From positions 434,001-498,000 of the forward strand of contig NZ_JAPNLM010000001.1 of the NCBI RefSeq assembly GCF_026627255.1: a DNA stretch of 64,000 nt, read 5' to 3'. This DNA is from Streptomyces antarcticus (GTDB taxonomy: Bacteria; Actinomycetota; Actinomycetes; Streptomycetales; Streptomycetaceae). How positions within the stretch are numbered: the stretch's first letter is position 1; each line of letters starts with the position of its first letter. The notes under the pieces are model-generated. The model was not told where the DNA came from and searched no databases. It worked only from the letters and a program-made list of their open reading frames with translations. Shown in pieces: positions 26,161-36,088 of the stretch. Position numbers and translations under genes: made by a program.

Positions 26161-27260
26161 GCGCCCCGCCCGGGAGGCCACGGCAGCGGCAACGGCCGCG
26201 GCAGCGCCCCGCCGGGGGGCTGCGGCCCTTCTCGCCCTTCTCCATCAAGACGAAGCTGGGCACCCTCGTGGTGGTCTCGGTGTTCATCACCACGGGCCTG
26301 CTGATGGTGGCCCTGCGCACCGACACGGAACTGCGGTTCATCACGGTCTTCTCCGTGATCGCCTCGATGCTGATCACCCAGTTCGTGGCGCACAGCCTGA
26401 CGGCGCCGCTCGACGACATGACGACGGTGGCCCGGGCGATCTCCCGCGGCGACTACACGCGGCGGGTCCGCGAGGCGGGCCGCCGCGACGAGCTGGGCGA
26501 CCTGGCCTCCACGATCAACCTGATGGCCGACGACCTGGAGGCCGTGGACCGGCACCGCAAGGAGCTCGTCGCCAACGTCTCGCACGAGTTGCGCACGCCC
26601 ATCGCGGCGCTGCGGGCGGTGCTGGAGAACGTGGTGGACGGGGTCTCGGCGGCTGACCCGGAGACCATGCGGACGGCCCTGAAGCAGACCGAGCGCCTGG
26701 GGCGGCTGGTGGAGACCCTGCTGGACCTGTCCCGGGTGGACAACGGGGTGGTGCCGCTGCGGGCCCGGCGCTTCGAGGTGTGGCCGTACCTGTCGGGGGT
26801 GCTGAAGGAGTCCGGGCTGGCGGCGGCGGGCCGGCCCGGGCTGTCCTCCGGCTCCGGCGGGCACACCCGCAACGACGTGCACCTGCACCTGGACGTCTTC
26901 CCGTCCGAGCTGGCGGCGTACGCGGACGCCGAGCGGCTGCACCAGGTGGTGGCGAACCTGATCGACAACGCGGTCAAGCACAGCCCCGCGCACGGCCGGG
27001 TCACGGTCCGCGCCCGCGCCGGTGACGCGCCCGGGAGCCTGGCGCTGGAGGTGCGCGACGAGGGCCCGGGCATCCCGGAGGCGGAGCGCCACCGGGTCTT
27101 CGAGCGGTTCAACCGGGGCAGTGCCCGGGGCGGCGACGGCGGGACCGGGCTGGGCCTGGCAATCGCCCGGTGGGCCGTGGAGCTGCACGGCGGGCGCATC
27201 GGAGTGGCCGAATCGTCACGGGGATGCCGCATCCTCGTCACGCTTCCGGGCAGCTCGTAG
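26157..27260 (+). CDS. Sensor histidine kinase
   Basis: A 367-residue kinase starting with GTG 26157 (VSAPPGRP), overlapping the response regulator stop. Two membrane segments (LGTLVVVSVFITTGLLMVAL and ITVFSVIASMLITQFVAHSL) enclose almost no extracellular loop, so it is probably an intramembrane-sensing kinase. A HAMP domain follows, then HisKA with His143 in NVSHELRTPIAALRA. The HATPase_c domain has NLIDNAVKHSP (N box), DEGPGIP (G1) and GGTGLGLAI (G2). It partners the adjacent regulator. Without a sensor domain the ligand cannot be guessed. Confidence 0.93.
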   Translation: MSAPPGRPRQRQRPRQRPAGGLRPFSPFSIKTKLGTLVVVSVFITTGLLMVALRTDTELRFITVFSVIASMLITQFVAHSLTAPLDDMTTVARAISRGDYTRRVREAGRRDELGDLASTINLMADDLEAVDRHRKELVANVSHELRTPIAALRAVLENVVDGVSAADPETMRTALKQTERLGRLVETLLDLSRVDNGVVPLRARRFEVWPYLSGVLKESGLAAAGRPGLSSGSGGHTRNDVHLHLDVFPSELAAYADAERLHQVVANLIDNAVKHSPAHGRVTVRARAGDAPGSLALEVRDEGPGIPEAERHRVFERFNRGSARGGDGGTGLGLAIARWAVELHGGRIGVAESSRGCRILVTLPGSS

Positions 27261-27531
27261 GCGCCGGGTTGACGTAGGGTTCGAGTGGGAAGGACATGAT
27301 CTCGGCCACATCCAGCCGGGGTCCGTCAGGGGTGCGAAGCCATGGGGGCCGCAACCTGGGTGCCCCCTACCCGAACCACGCTTGTTTCCCGCCATTCAGG
27401 GCGGCGAAACCCGCCGTTCGATGTGACCTACGCGACGGATGTCCCGCCCGGTCTGCATGTCGCCCCCCAGGAGGCGTAGCCTTTATTCCCGCTGTCCATA
27501 CCTTGTGAAGCGGAAGAGGGCGGTTGCCGCC
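27261..27531 (+). promoter_or_regulatory. 5' region of the 2-oxoglutarate dehydrogenase gene
   Basis: A 271-bp leader region. A hairpin with arms GGGGGC (27344-27349) and GCCCCC (27362-27367) and a second GGCG...CGCC-type dyad near 27400 may fold in the mRNA. The AT-rich patch CGTAGCCTTTATTCC near 27475-27490 is a plausible promoter -10 area. No gene is supported in it; an in-frame upstream ATG at 27439 is disfavoured by family comparison. Confidence 0.4.
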
Positions 27532-30500
27532 GTGTCGCCACAGTCCCCCAGTAACTCGAGCACCACGACCGAAGCAGCAGAGGGCGGGAAGACCCCTGCC
27601 ACGAGCTTCGGTGCAAATGAGTGGCTCGTCGACGAGATCTATCAGCAGTACCTCCAGGACCCGAACTCGGTCGACCGGGCCTGGTGGGACTTCTTCGCGG
27701 ACTACAAGCCCGGAGGCGCCGTCGCGCCCGTGAAGGCCGAAGAGCCGAAGAGTTCCCCGACGACGGACGGCGCCTCCGCACAGGCCGCCCCCGCCGTCGC
27801 CGCGGCCCCGCGGACCGCCGATGCCGCCACGGGGGCGGCGCCCGCCGCCGCCGCGCCGACCTCAGCCTCCGCGCCCACGGCCGTGCCAGTTCCTGCCCCT
27901 GCTCCTGCCACCCCCTCTGGTGCCCCTGCTGTGACTGTCACCTCCCAGGCTCCGGCCGCCGCACCGGCCGCGTCCTCCTCCCCGGCACCGGCTCCGGCCG
28001 CGGCCGCTCCCTCCTCCGCAGCCCCCAAGGCAGCCCCCGGTGCGAGCACCGGCTCCACCGGAGCGGCTGACGCCGCGCCCGCCACTGGGGCCCCCGCGGG
28101 CCCCGAGCTGGTGACGCTCCGCGGCCCGTCCGCTGCCGTCGTCAAGAACATGAACGCCTCCCTGGAGGTGCCGACGGCCACGTCCGTCCGCGCCGTCCCG
28201 GTGAAGCTGCTCTTCGACAACCGCATCGTCATCAACAACCACCTGAAGCGCGCCCGGGGCGGGAAGATCTCCTTCACCCACCTCATCGGCTACGCGATGG
28301 TGCAGGCCATCAAGGCCATGCCGTCGATGAACTACTCCTTCACGGAGAAGGACGGCAAGCCGACCCTGGTCAAGCCGGAGCACATCAACTTCGGCCTGGC
28401 GATCGACCTGGTGAAGCCGAACGGCGACCGCCAGCTCGTCGTCGCCGGCATCAAGAAGGCCGAGACGCTCAACTTCTTCGAGTTCTGGCAGGCGTACGAG
28501 GACATCGTCCGCCGCGCCCGCGTCGGCAAGCTGACGATGGACGACTTCACGGGCGTCACCGTCTCGCTGACCAACCCCGGCGGCCTGGGCACCGTGCACT
28601 CCGTGCCCCGCCTGATGCCCGGACAGTCGGTCATCATGGGCGTCGGCTCCATGGACTACCCCGCCGAGTTCCAGGGCACCTCGCAGGACACCCTGAACAA
28701 GCTGGGCATCTCCAAGGTCATGACCCTGACCTCGACCTACGACCACCGGGTCATCCAGGGCGCGGCCTCCGGCGAGTTCCTGCGCGTCGTCGCGAACATG
28801 CTGCTCGGCGAGAGCGGCTTCTACGACGACGTCTTCGAGGCGCTGCGCATCCCGTACGAGCCGGTCCGCTGGCTCAGGGACATCGACGCCTCGCACGACG
28901 ACGACGTCACGAAGGCCGCCCGCGTCTTCGAGCTGATCCACTCCTACCGGGTCCGCGGCCACGTCATGGCCGACACCGACCCGCTGGAGTACAAGCAGCG
29001 CAAGCACCCCGACCTCGACATCACCGAGCACGGCCTCACCCTGTGGGACCTGGAGCGCGAGTTCGCGGTCGGCGGCTTCTCCGGCAAGTCGATGATGAAG
29101 CTCCGCGACATCCTCGGCGTCCTGCGCGACTCGTACTGCCGCACCACCGGCGTCGAGTTCATGCACATCCAGGACCCGAAGCAGCGCCGCTGGATCCAGG
29201 ACCGCATCGAGCGTCCGCACTCCAAGCCGGAGCGCGAGGAGCAGCTGCGCATCCTGCGCCGGCTGAACGCCGCCGAGGCCTTCGAGACGTTCCTGCAGAC
29301 GAAGTACGTCGGCCAGAAGCGGTTCTCCCTGGAGGGCGGCGAGTCCGTCATCCCGCTGCTCGACGCCGTCATCGACTCGGCCGCCGAGGCCCGCCTCGAA
29401 GAGGTCGCGATCGGCATGGCCCACCGCGGCCGCCTGAACGTCCTGGCGAACATCGTCGGCAAGTCGTACGCGCAGATCTTCCGCGAGTTCGAGGGCAACC
29501 TCGACCCGAAGTCCATGCACGGCTCCGGCGACGTCAAGTACCACCTGGGCGCGAACGGCACGTTCACGGGCCTGGACGGCGAGCAGATCAAGGTCTCGCT
29601 CGTCGCGAACCCCTCGCACCTGGAGGCGGTGGACCCGGTCCTGGAGGGCGTGGTCCGCGCCAAGCAGGACATCATCAACAAGGGCGGCACGGACTTCACG
29701 GTCCTGCCCGTCGCCCTGCACGGCGACGCGGCCTTCGCGGGCCAGGGTGTGGTCGCCGAGACGCTGAACATGTCGCAGCTGCGCGGCTACCGCACCGGCG
29801 GCACCGTGCACGTGGTCATCAACAACCAGGTCGGGTTCACCGCCGCCCCGGAGTCCTCGCGTTCCTCGATGTACGCGACCGACGTGGCCCGCATGATCGA
29901 GGCGCCGATCTTCCACGTGAACGGCGACGACCCGGAGGCCGTGGTCCGCATCGCGCGGCTCGCCTTCGAGTTCCGTCAGGCGTTCAACAAGGACGTGGTC
30001 ATCGACCTCATCTGCTACCGCCGCCGCGGGCACAACGAGTCTGACAACCCGGCGTTCACGCAGCCGCTGATGTACGACCTGATCGACAAGAAGCGCTCGG
30101 TGCGCAAGCTGTACACCGAGTCCCTCATCGGTCGCGGCGACATCACCCTGGAAGAGGCCGAGCAGGCCCTCCAGGACTTCCAGGGCCAGCTGGAGAAGGT
30201 CTTCGCGGAGGTCCGCGAGGCCGCCACGCAGCCCGCGGTCAGCGCGCCGGTCCCGGTGGCGCAGCCGCAGTTCCCGGTGGTCGTGAACACCGCGATCTCG
30301 CAGGAGGCGGTCAAGCGGATCGCCGAGTCGCAGGTCAACATCCCGGAGCACGTCACCGTGCACCCGCGTCTGCTGCCGCAGCTGCAGCGTCGCGCGTCGA
30401 TGATCGACGAGGGGACCATCGACTGGGGCATGGGCGAGACCCTGGCCTTCGGTTCGCTGCTGATGGAGGGCACTCCGGTCCGGCTGTCGGGCCAGGACTC

Positions 30501-31467
30501 CCGCCGCGGCACGTTCGGCCAGCGCCACGCGGTCCTGATCGACCGGGAGACCGGCGAGGACTACACCCCGCTGCAGTACCTGGCGGACGACCAGGCGCGC
30601 TACAACGTCTACGACTCGCTGCTCTCCGAGTACGCGGCCATGGGCTTCGAGTACGGCTACTCGCTGGCCCGCCCCGAGGCGCTGGTCCTCTGGGAGGCCC
30701 AGTTCGGTGACTTCGTCAACGGCGCGCAGACCGTCGTCGACGAGTTCATCTCCTCGGCCGAGCAGAAGTGGGGCCAGACGTCCGGCGTCACGCTGCTGCT
30801 GCCGCACGGCTACGAGGGCCAGGGCCCGGACCACTCGTCCGCGCGCCCCGAGCGCTTCCTCCAGATGTGCGCGCAGGACAACATGACGGTCGCGATGCCG
30901 ACCCTGCCGTCGAACTACTTCCACCTGCTGCGCTGGCAGGTCCACAACCCGCACCACAAGCCGCTCATCGTCTTCACCCCGAAGTCGATGCTGCGTCTGA
31001 AGGCGGCGGCGTCGAAGGCGGAGGAGTTCACGACCGGTTCGTTCCGTCCGGTCATCGGTGACGCCACCGTGGACCCGAACGCGGTGCGCAAGGTCGTCTT
31101 CTGCGCCGGCAAGGTCTACTACGACCTGGAGGCCGAGCGGGAGAAGCGCGGCATCACGGACACGGCGATCATCCGCATCGAGCGGCTGTACCCGCTGGCG
31201 GGTGCGGAGCTCCAGGCGGAGATCGCCAAGTTCCCGAACGCGGCGAAGTACATCTGGGCGCAGGAGGAGCCGGCGAACCAGGGTGCGTGGCCGTTCATCG
31301 CGCTGAACCTGATCGACCACCTCGACCTGGCGGTCGGCGCGGACGTCCCGGCGGGCGAGCGCCTGCGGCGCATCTCGCGCCCGCACGGCTCGTCCCCGGC
31401 GGTGGGCTCGGCCAAGCGGCACCAGGCGGAGCAGCAGCTGCTGCTGAACGAGGTCTTCGAGGCCTAG
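27532..31467 (+). CDS. kgd: Multifunctional 2-oxoglutarate dehydrogenase E1/E2-type protein (Kgd/SucA)
   Basis: A 1311-residue actinobacterial fusion. Residues 1-60 hold the E1 N-terminal segment [20 protein letters not shown], ending in FFADYKPG. Residues ~65-190 are an Ala/Pro/Ser linker. Residues ~200-440 are an acyltransferase domain ([19 protein letters not shown], the catalytic His-x-x-x-Asp-like region). The rest is the ThDP-dependent E1 ([54 protein letters not shown]). It decarboxylates 2-oxoglutarate in the TCA cycle and has no N-terminal lipoyl domain. GTG 27532 ([10 protein letters not shown]) is chosen by family similarity. Confidence 0.93.
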   Translation: MSPQSPSNSSTTTEAAEGGKTPATSFGANEWLVDEIYQQYLQDPNSVDRAWWDFFADYKPGGAVAPVKAEEPKSSPTTDGASAQAAPAVAAAPRTADAATGAAPAAAAPTSASAPTAVPVPAPAPATPSGAPAVTVTSQAPAAAPAASSSPAPAPAAAAPSSAAPKAAPGASTGSTGAADAAPATGAPAGPELVTLRGPSAAVVKNMNASLEVPTATSVRAVPVKLLFDNRIVINNHLKRARGGKISFTHLIGYAMVQAIKAMPSMNYSFTEKDGKPTLVKPEHINFGLAIDLVKPNGDRQLVVAGIKKAETLNFFEFWQAYEDIVRRARVGKLTMDDFTGVTVSLTNPGGLGTVHSVPRLMPGQSVIMGVGSMDYPAEFQGTSQDTLNKLGISKVMTLTSTYDHRVIQGAASGEFLRVVANMLLGESGFYDDVFEALRIPYEPVRWLRDIDASHDDDVTKAARVFELIHSYRVRGHVMADTDPLEYKQRKHPDLDITEHGLTLWDLEREFAVGGFSGKSMMKLRDILGVLRDSYCRTTGVEFMHIQDPKQRRWIQDRIERPHSKPEREEQLRILRRLNAAEAFETFLQTKYVGQKRFSLEGGESVIPLLDAVIDSAAEARLEEVAIGMAHRGRLNVLANIVGKSYAQIFREFEGNLDPKSMHGSGDVKYHLGANGTFTGLDGEQIKVSLVANPSHLEAVDPVLEGVVRAKQDIINKGGTDFTVLPVALHGDAAFAGQGVVAETLNMSQLRGYRTGGTVHVVINNQVGFTAAPESSRSSMYATDVARMIEAPIFHVNGDDPEAVVRIARLAFEFRQAFNKDVVIDLICYRRRGHNESDNPAFTQPLMYDLIDKKRSVRKLYTESLIGRGDITLEEAEQALQDFQGQLEKVFAEVREAATQPAVSAPVPVAQPQFPVVVNTAISQEAVKRIAESQVNIPEHVTVHPRLLPQLQRRASMIDEGTIDWGMGETLAFGSLLMEGTPVRLSGQDSRRGTFGQRHAVLIDRETGEDYTPLQYLADDQARYNVYDSLLSEYAAMGFEYGYSLARPEALVLWEAQFGDFVNGAQTVVDEFISSAEQKWGQTSGVTLLLPHGYEGQGPDHSSARPERFLQMCAQDNMTVAMPTLPSNYFHLLRWQVHNPHHKPLIVFTPKSMLRLKAAASKAEEFTTGSFRPVIGDATVDPNAVRKVVFCAGKVYYDLEAEREKRGITDTAIIRIERLYPLAGAELQAEIAKFPNAAKYIWAQEEPANQGAWPFIALNLIDHLDLAVGADVPAGERLRRISRPHGSSPAVGSAKRHQAEQQLLLNEVFEA

Positions 31468-31489
31468 CCACTGCGCGGCTCAGCGGTAC

Positions 31490-31525
31490 GGAAGGCCCGG
31501 CCCCCTCAGGGAGACCGGGCCTTCC
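31490..31525 (+). terminator. Terminator of the 2-oxoglutarate dehydrogenase gene
   Basis: GGAAGGCCCGG (31490-31500) pairs with CCGGGCCTTCC (31515-31525), a perfect 11-bp stem, 23 bp after the stop codon. Confidence 0.8.
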
Positions 31526-31530
31526 CCCTT

Positions 31531-31590
31531 CCGGGGCACATCCAGCCTCGCCCGGCCACATCCGGCTCAGCCGGGGCACATCCAGCCTCG
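31531..31590. repeat. Short direct repeat pair
   Basis: The 20-base unit CCGGGGCACATCCAGCCTCG occurs at 31531-31550 and again at 31571-31590, exactly 40 bases apart. The second copy runs into the dispersed repeat at 31582. Confidence 0.8.
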
Positions 31591-31626
31591 CCGGCGTTTG
31601 AGGCGCGGGGTCTGGGGCGGAGCCCC
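31582..31626 (-). repeat. Dispersed intergenic repeat, copy 2
   Basis: The reverse complement of the element at 17020-17066: CGCCGGCGTTTGAGGCGCG followed by GGGGCGGAGCCCC. It lies between the 2-oxoglutarate dehydrogenase terminator and the convergent TIR/TPR gene. Confidence 0.75.
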
Positions 31627-31632
31627 GGGGAG

Positions 31633-34600
31633 CTACGGCTGGGGTTCGAAGTCCCAGTAGGGGCGGGTCTGTTGCTTCGCGGACACCGTGTGGACGTGCT
31701 GCGGCCCGAGCACGCGGGTCAGCGACCGGATGCCCGCCTCCTCGTGCTTGCCGGCCTCGACGTCCTCCCGTACCGACCGCAGGTCCGCCGCCAGGGCGAT
31801 CTGCGCGCTCAGCGTCATGGGGTGGTCGGGGCCCAGGACCCGTTCGGCGGTCCGCAGCGTCTGCCGGCTGAGGTCGAGCGCGTCCTCCAGGCGGCCGGTG
31901 ATGTTGCGGTGCCCGGTGGCGTTGAGGGCGCAGCCCAGGGTCCAGGGGTGGCGGTCGCCGAGCGCCCCCCGCATCCCGGCGAGGGCCTGCTCGGCGAGGT
32001 TCAGGGCCTCGGCGCGCTCGCCCTGCGCGCGCAGGACGAGGCCGAGGTTGCCGACGGTGCCGATGCTGTACGGGTGGGCGAGGCCGAGCTGCGTCTGGTA
32101 GCCGCGCACGACGTCCTCGGAGATCCGGCGGGCTTCGCCGATGTCCCCGTACTCCCGGAGGTAGGTGGCGTAGTCGGAGGCCACCATCAGCGTCCACGGG
32201 TAGTCGACGCCGAAGACGCGCGTCGCCCGCTCCCACACGGTCCTCAGCCGCAGCCCGGCGCCGGTGATGTCGCCGGAGCGGCGCAGGCACATGCCGAGGT
32301 TGTGTTCTGCGCGCAGGGTCTGCGGGTGGCCGAGGCCGAGGACCTGGGTGTTGAGCTTGACCCCCTGTTCCTGCCGGGTCTGCGCCTCCCGGTAGCGGCC
32401 CATGAGGCGCAGGCCCATCGCGCAGGCGATCCCGGAGGACAGGGTGGAGATGTGCTGGGGCCGCAGGATGCGCTCGCGGCGGCGCAGGGTGTCCAGGTCG
32501 AGGTCGTACGCGTCCTGGTAGCGGCCCAGCAGCCGGTAGGTGGCGGCCAGGTTGTTCTGGGCGCCGAGGGTGGTGGAGTCGTCCTCGCCGAGCAGCTCGC
32601 GGTAGGTGGCGAGGCAGTGCTCGAAGATCTGCCGGGCCGGTTCGAACTTGGCGATGCACAGCAGGACGCCGCCGTACGCGCTGACGGCGCGCAGGGTCTC
32701 CAGGTCGCGTTCGCCGCGCTCCTCGGTGAGCCGGTCGGCGACGGCTTTGGTGAGGGTCTCGGCGCGGCGGAACAGGCCGAGGTTGCGCAGGGCTCCGCCG
32801 TACTGGTAGCTGAGCTCGCGGACCTTGGGGTGGTCCTCGCCGAGCTGGGCGCGCCAGGCCCGGTCGGTCTCCTCGGACAGCCGCAGGCAGGTGCGGTACT
32901 CCCCGGCGAGGAGCAGGTAGCGCAGGCAGTGCAGCAGGAAGTTCTGGATGCGCGGGTTGCTGCTGGTGAGCACGCCGGAGGTGGACAGGTGCGGGACGAG
33001 TTCGGCGTAGCGGGGCCAGAGCCGGGAGTCGGAGGGGCGGCCCGGGTCGGCGGCGGCGAGGACCTGGCGGACGGCGCGGGCGAGGGGTTCGGCCTCGTCC
33101 TCGGAGAGGTTGGCGCGGACGATGCCGTGGACCATGCGGTGCAGCTGTACGGTCTCCAGGCCGCCGCCTCCCTCCTCCACGGGCAGGTCGGAGTACTCGA
33201 GGCGGACGACGGAGAACTGGACGAGCTTGTTGAGGGCGGCGTTCCAGCGGATCTGGTCGTTGATGAGCCCCGCGAGCTGTTCGGGGACGTTCTCGACGGG
33301 GAACTCGCGGAGCAGCCGCAGCGGTACCGGGCCGGGGGCGAAGAACACGAACAGCCGGAGCAGGGCGAGGGCGTCGGGGAAGTTCTCCCGGACGTTGTTG
33401 AGGAGTATCGCCAGCGCGGTCGGGAAGGGCAGCGGGTAGTCGTCGGAGACGAGGACGGCCTCGCGGGAGTCCAGCCGGCGCTGGAGCAGGTCCAGGTAGT
33501 CGCCCACGGTCAGCGGGGAGTCGGCGAGCCAGCCGGCGGTCTGGTCGAGGGCGAGGGGGTAGTCCTCCAGGGCCTCGGCGAGCTGGTCGGCCTCCTGGGC
33601 GGTGAGCCGCAGGGCCCGGCGCCGGATGAAGGTGATGGACTCGGGCCGGGCGTAGAGCGGGACTTCGACGAGGCTGGTGTGCCGGGTCGCCCATTCCCGG
33701 TTGCGGGAGGTGATGATGACGTCGCCCGCGCCGGAGGGCAGCAGGTCGGTGAGGTCGTCGGGGTTGTCGCAGCCATCGAAGACGAGCAGCCAGCGGTGGT
33801 ACGGGCTTCCGCGGCGCAGTGCTTCGAGGACGGCCCGGATCTGCTCGCCGTAGCTGCCGGCGCCGCGCGGCAGCCCGAGGGCCGGGGCCAGGTCGGCGAG
33901 GCGCTCGCGCAGGGTGGGCCGGTCCTCGGCGGGGACCCACCAGACGACGTCGTACTCGGAGGCGAAGCGGTAGGCGTACTCGGTGGCGACCTGCGTCTTG
34001 CCGACCCCGGACAGTCCCAGCAGGGTGACGGTGGAGGCGCCGGGCGGGGCTTCGGTGAGGGCCGCGCGCAGGGTGCCGATGACGTCGTTGCGGCCGGTGA
34101 AGCGGGGGTTGCGGCGCGGGATCCGGCCCCAGATCTCGGGCGGGTCGTTGGGGAAGCGGGGGCCGCGGCGGCCGGTCTCGGTGCCGATGCGGTCGGTGGG
34201 CAGCTCCAGGCGGCGCAGGACGCGGTACTCGGCCTCGTACGCGTCCAGGCCCCACAGGTCGGTCTTCTCCAGGACGGCGACGGCGCTGGGCAGCGGGGCG
34301 TCGGTGAGGCAGACGGCGGCGAACCGGTCGGGGTGGCGGTCGGTGACGGCGCGCAGGGCGGTGTTCCACTCCTCGTCGGCGTGGGTGCCGGCGGAGAAGT
34401 AGCGTTCGCTGAGGACGAGGAGGACCCGGCTGCCGGAGCGGGCGAGGTCGTCGAGCGCGGGGGCGAGGCCGGGGCTGTTCTGGGGGTCCCAGCGCTGGAG
34501 GGCGACGCGGTGGCCGTGCTCCTCCAGGCGGTGGGCGATCCACACGGCCCAGGGGCGGTTGAAGCCGGCGAAGCTGATGACGAAGCGCTGCGGCTGGCCC

Positions 34601-34758
34601 GGGTACGCGATCGGATGCCCGGCCGGATGCGCGGTCGGATGCTGGCTCGGGTCAGGGTTCTGCTGCTGGCCCTGCTGCAGGCTCTGGTGGGGATTCTGGT
34701 GCGGGTGTTGCTGCTGCTGCGCTGCCGCGTCGCGATCCTGCCGGCTACCGGTGGTCAT
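31633..34758 (-). CDS. fxsT: FxSxx-COOH system TIR/NB-ARC/TPR protein (FxsT-like)
   Basis: A 1041-residue STAND NTPase. Residues 1-57 are Gln/His/Pro-rich. Residues ~58-190 are TIR-like (FVISFAGFNRPWAVWIAHRL; acidic E129/E130 in DEEW). The NB-ARC module has NPRFTGRNDVI, Walker A GLSGVGKT at 248-255, Walker B LLVFDGCDN, and DVIITSRNREW. Residues ~580-1030 are tetratricopeptide repeats (for example LGAQNNLAATYRLLGRYQDA, TLRAEHNLGMCLRRSGDI). This is the signalling or effector partner of FxSxx peptide cassettes; STAND proteins normally oligomerise on a trigger. It is the last gene of the block. ATG 34758 follows the upstream stop by 64 bp. Confidence 0.88.
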   Translation of the reverse strand: MTTGSRQDRDAAAQQQQHPHQNPHQSLQQGQQQNPDPSQHPTAHPAGHPIAYPGQPQRFVISFAGFNRPWAVWIAHRLEEHGHRVALQRWDPQNSPGLAPALDDLARSGSRVLLVLSERYFSAGTHADEEWNTALRAVTDRHPDRFAAVCLTDAPLPSAVAVLEKTDLWGLDAYEAEYRVLRRLELPTDRIGTETGRRGPRFPNDPPEIWGRIPRRNPRFTGRNDVIGTLRAALTEAPPGASTVTLLGLSGVGKTQVATEYAYRFASEYDVVWWVPAEDRPTLRERLADLAPALGLPRGAGSYGEQIRAVLEALRRGSPYHRWLLVFDGCDNPDDLTDLLPSGAGDVIITSRNREWATRHTSLVEVPLYARPESITFIRRRALRLTAQEADQLAEALEDYPLALDQTAGWLADSPLTVGDYLDLLQRRLDSREAVLVSDDYPLPFPTALAILLNNVRENFPDALALLRLFVFFAPGPVPLRLLREFPVENVPEQLAGLINDQIRWNAALNKLVQFSVVRLEYSDLPVEEGGGGLETVQLHRMVHGIVRANLSEDEAEPLARAVRQVLAAADPGRPSDSRLWPRYAELVPHLSTSGVLTSSNPRIQNFLLHCLRYLLLAGEYRTCLRLSEETDRAWRAQLGEDHPKVRELSYQYGGALRNLGLFRRAETLTKAVADRLTEERGERDLETLRAVSAYGGVLLCIAKFEPARQIFEHCLATYRELLGEDDSTTLGAQNNLAATYRLLGRYQDAYDLDLDTLRRRERILRPQHISTLSSGIACAMGLRLMGRYREAQTRQEQGVKLNTQVLGLGHPQTLRAEHNLGMCLRRSGDITGAGLRLRTVWERATRVFGVDYPWTLMVASDYATYLREYGDIGEARRISEDVVRGYQTQLGLAHPYSIGTVGNLGLVLRAQGERAEALNLAEQALAGMRGALGDRHPWTLGCALNATGHRNITGRLEDALDLSRQTLRTAERVLGPDHPMTLSAQIALAADLRSVREDVEAGKHEEAGIRSLTRVLGPQHVHTVSAKQQTRPYWDFEPQP

Positions 34759-34822
34759 ACGGCCGTCTCCCTGGAATCCGGGCAGTGGACGGGGTTGAAA
34801 CGGTACCGCAGCGGACGATTCG

Positions 34823-36088
34823 TCAGCCTCGTGCGAACGGGGCGAGTTCGGGGTGTTCCGCGCACCAGGTGCTGCGCTCGCGGTCGACGGCCCGGCGGGC
34901 GGTGGCGTGCTGGTCCCCGGGCGGCGGCAGTTCGTCCATGGCCCGCTCGGCGTCGTCCATCGCCTCGGTGAACTCCCGCCCGGTGGAGGTGAGTTGCGGG
35001 TGCGCCCGGAGGACGGGCAGGACGGCGGCGACCTGTGCCCGGATCCGGGCGTGCTGGGCCCAGGCGCCGCGGGCGCCGTAGAGGGCGGCGCGCTGCCAGT
35101 ACCCGGCCAGGGCCAGGTGGGCGTACGCCCCGTGCAGGAGCCCCTCCAGCGGCCGGGGGTCGGACCGCCAGGGGGCCCAGTGCCGGGGCGTGCGGTCGGC
35201 GGTGTGCAGGGTCAGCACGTCGGCGAGCGCGGTGAGCTTCCCGTGCTGCACCTCGTGGACGAGGGTGGCGGCCAGCGCGGGCGGGGCCTGCGCCCGCGCC
35301 AGTACGGATCCCGCGGCCGCGGGGAGGGTGGCGCCGCTGGAGCGCGAGCCGCCGGCCAGCGGGACGACGGAGCGCAGCAGCTGGACGGTCTCCCCCGCGC
35401 GGAGGGTGTCGTACCGGTGGAGCAGGGTGAGGGCGCCGGACCACTGGGTGTCCCAGCGCTTGTGCCCCTTGGGGGTGAGCCGCCGGGCGGCGCGCACGGG
35501 CGCCGGGTGCTCGGGGCCCGGCGCCCGGTAGGGGTCGAGGTCGTCGAGGGCGGTGCCGCCGCCGGGCAGCGTGTGCAGGGGCAGGGTGCCGGGGTCCGAG
35601 GGGTCCCAGGAGCCTTCAGTGAGGGTGAGCGGGCCGGGGTGGGACGGGCGCAGCAGGCCGAGGGTCGGCAGCACGAGGCGGCCGTGCACGGGCCGCAGGG
35701 TGGTGGCGAAGGCGACCCCGGCCCGCAGGGCCGCGGCGGCGGCGAGGGCGCCGAGGTGGCCGAGGTCGGCGGCGGGCCCGTACGGGTCGTGCAGGCGGCG
35801 CAGGGTCTCCTCGGCCCACACCCCGGTGGCCGGGTAGTGCACGACGTCCCGCGCGGCGCCCGGGTCCTTGCGCTCGGCCTCCTCCAGCAGGGCCCAGTGG
35901 TCGGCGGCCTCCCCGGCCCGCCCGCCGGGGGCGGCGTCGAGGACGGCGCGCAGCAGGACGAGGCGCTTGGAGCGGCGGATGTCGCGGATCAGGCGGGTGC
36001 CCTCCGTGGAGGGCTCGGTCGACGCGAGGGCGCGCAGGGTGTGGGACGGGACCTCGAACGGGGCGAACGGGGCGAGGGGGTCGTTCAC
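34823..36088 (-). CDS. HExxH putative peptide beta-hydroxylase (aKG-HExxH type)
   Basis: A 421-residue protein with H278-E-V-Q-H282 in ALAATLVHEVQHGKLTALADV. In FxSxx-COOH cassettes this HExxH family has been classed as a putative 2-oxoglutarate/iron-dependent peptide hydroxylase, not a protease; that is family knowledge, not shown here. The GTG start at 36088 overlaps the radical SAM stop by 4 bp, so it is translated together with the maturase and probably modifies the same precursor peptide. It has no signal peptide or membrane segment. The N-terminal ~80 residues (PFEVPSHTLRALASTEPSTE) match the family start. Confidence 0.83.
   Translation of the reverse strand: MNDPLAPFAPFEVPSHTLRALASTEPSTEGTRLIRDIRRSKRLVLLRAVLDAAPGGRAGEAADHWALLEEAERKDPGAARDVVHYPATGVWAEETLRRLHDPYGPAADLGHLGALAAAAALRAGVAFATTLRPVHGRLVLPTLGLLRPSHPGPLTLTEGSWDPSDPGTLPLHTLPGGGTALDDLDPYRAPGPEHPAPVRAARRLTPKGHKRWDTQWSGALTLLHRYDTLRAGETVQLLRSVVPLAGGSRSSGATLPAAAGSVLARAQAPPALAATLVHEVQHGKLTALADVLTLHTADRTPRHWAPWRSDPRPLEGLLHGAYAHLALAGYWQRAALYGARGAWAQHARIRAQVAAVLPVLRAHPQLTSTGREFTEAMDDAERAMDELPPPGDQHATARRAVDRERSTWCAEHPELAPFARG

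Noticed and set aside
27862..31422. A 1186-residue minus-strand open frame over the 2-oxoglutarate dehydrogenase gene
   Set aside because: The opposite strand encodes unmistakable E1 motifs; the minus frame has no recognisable domain.
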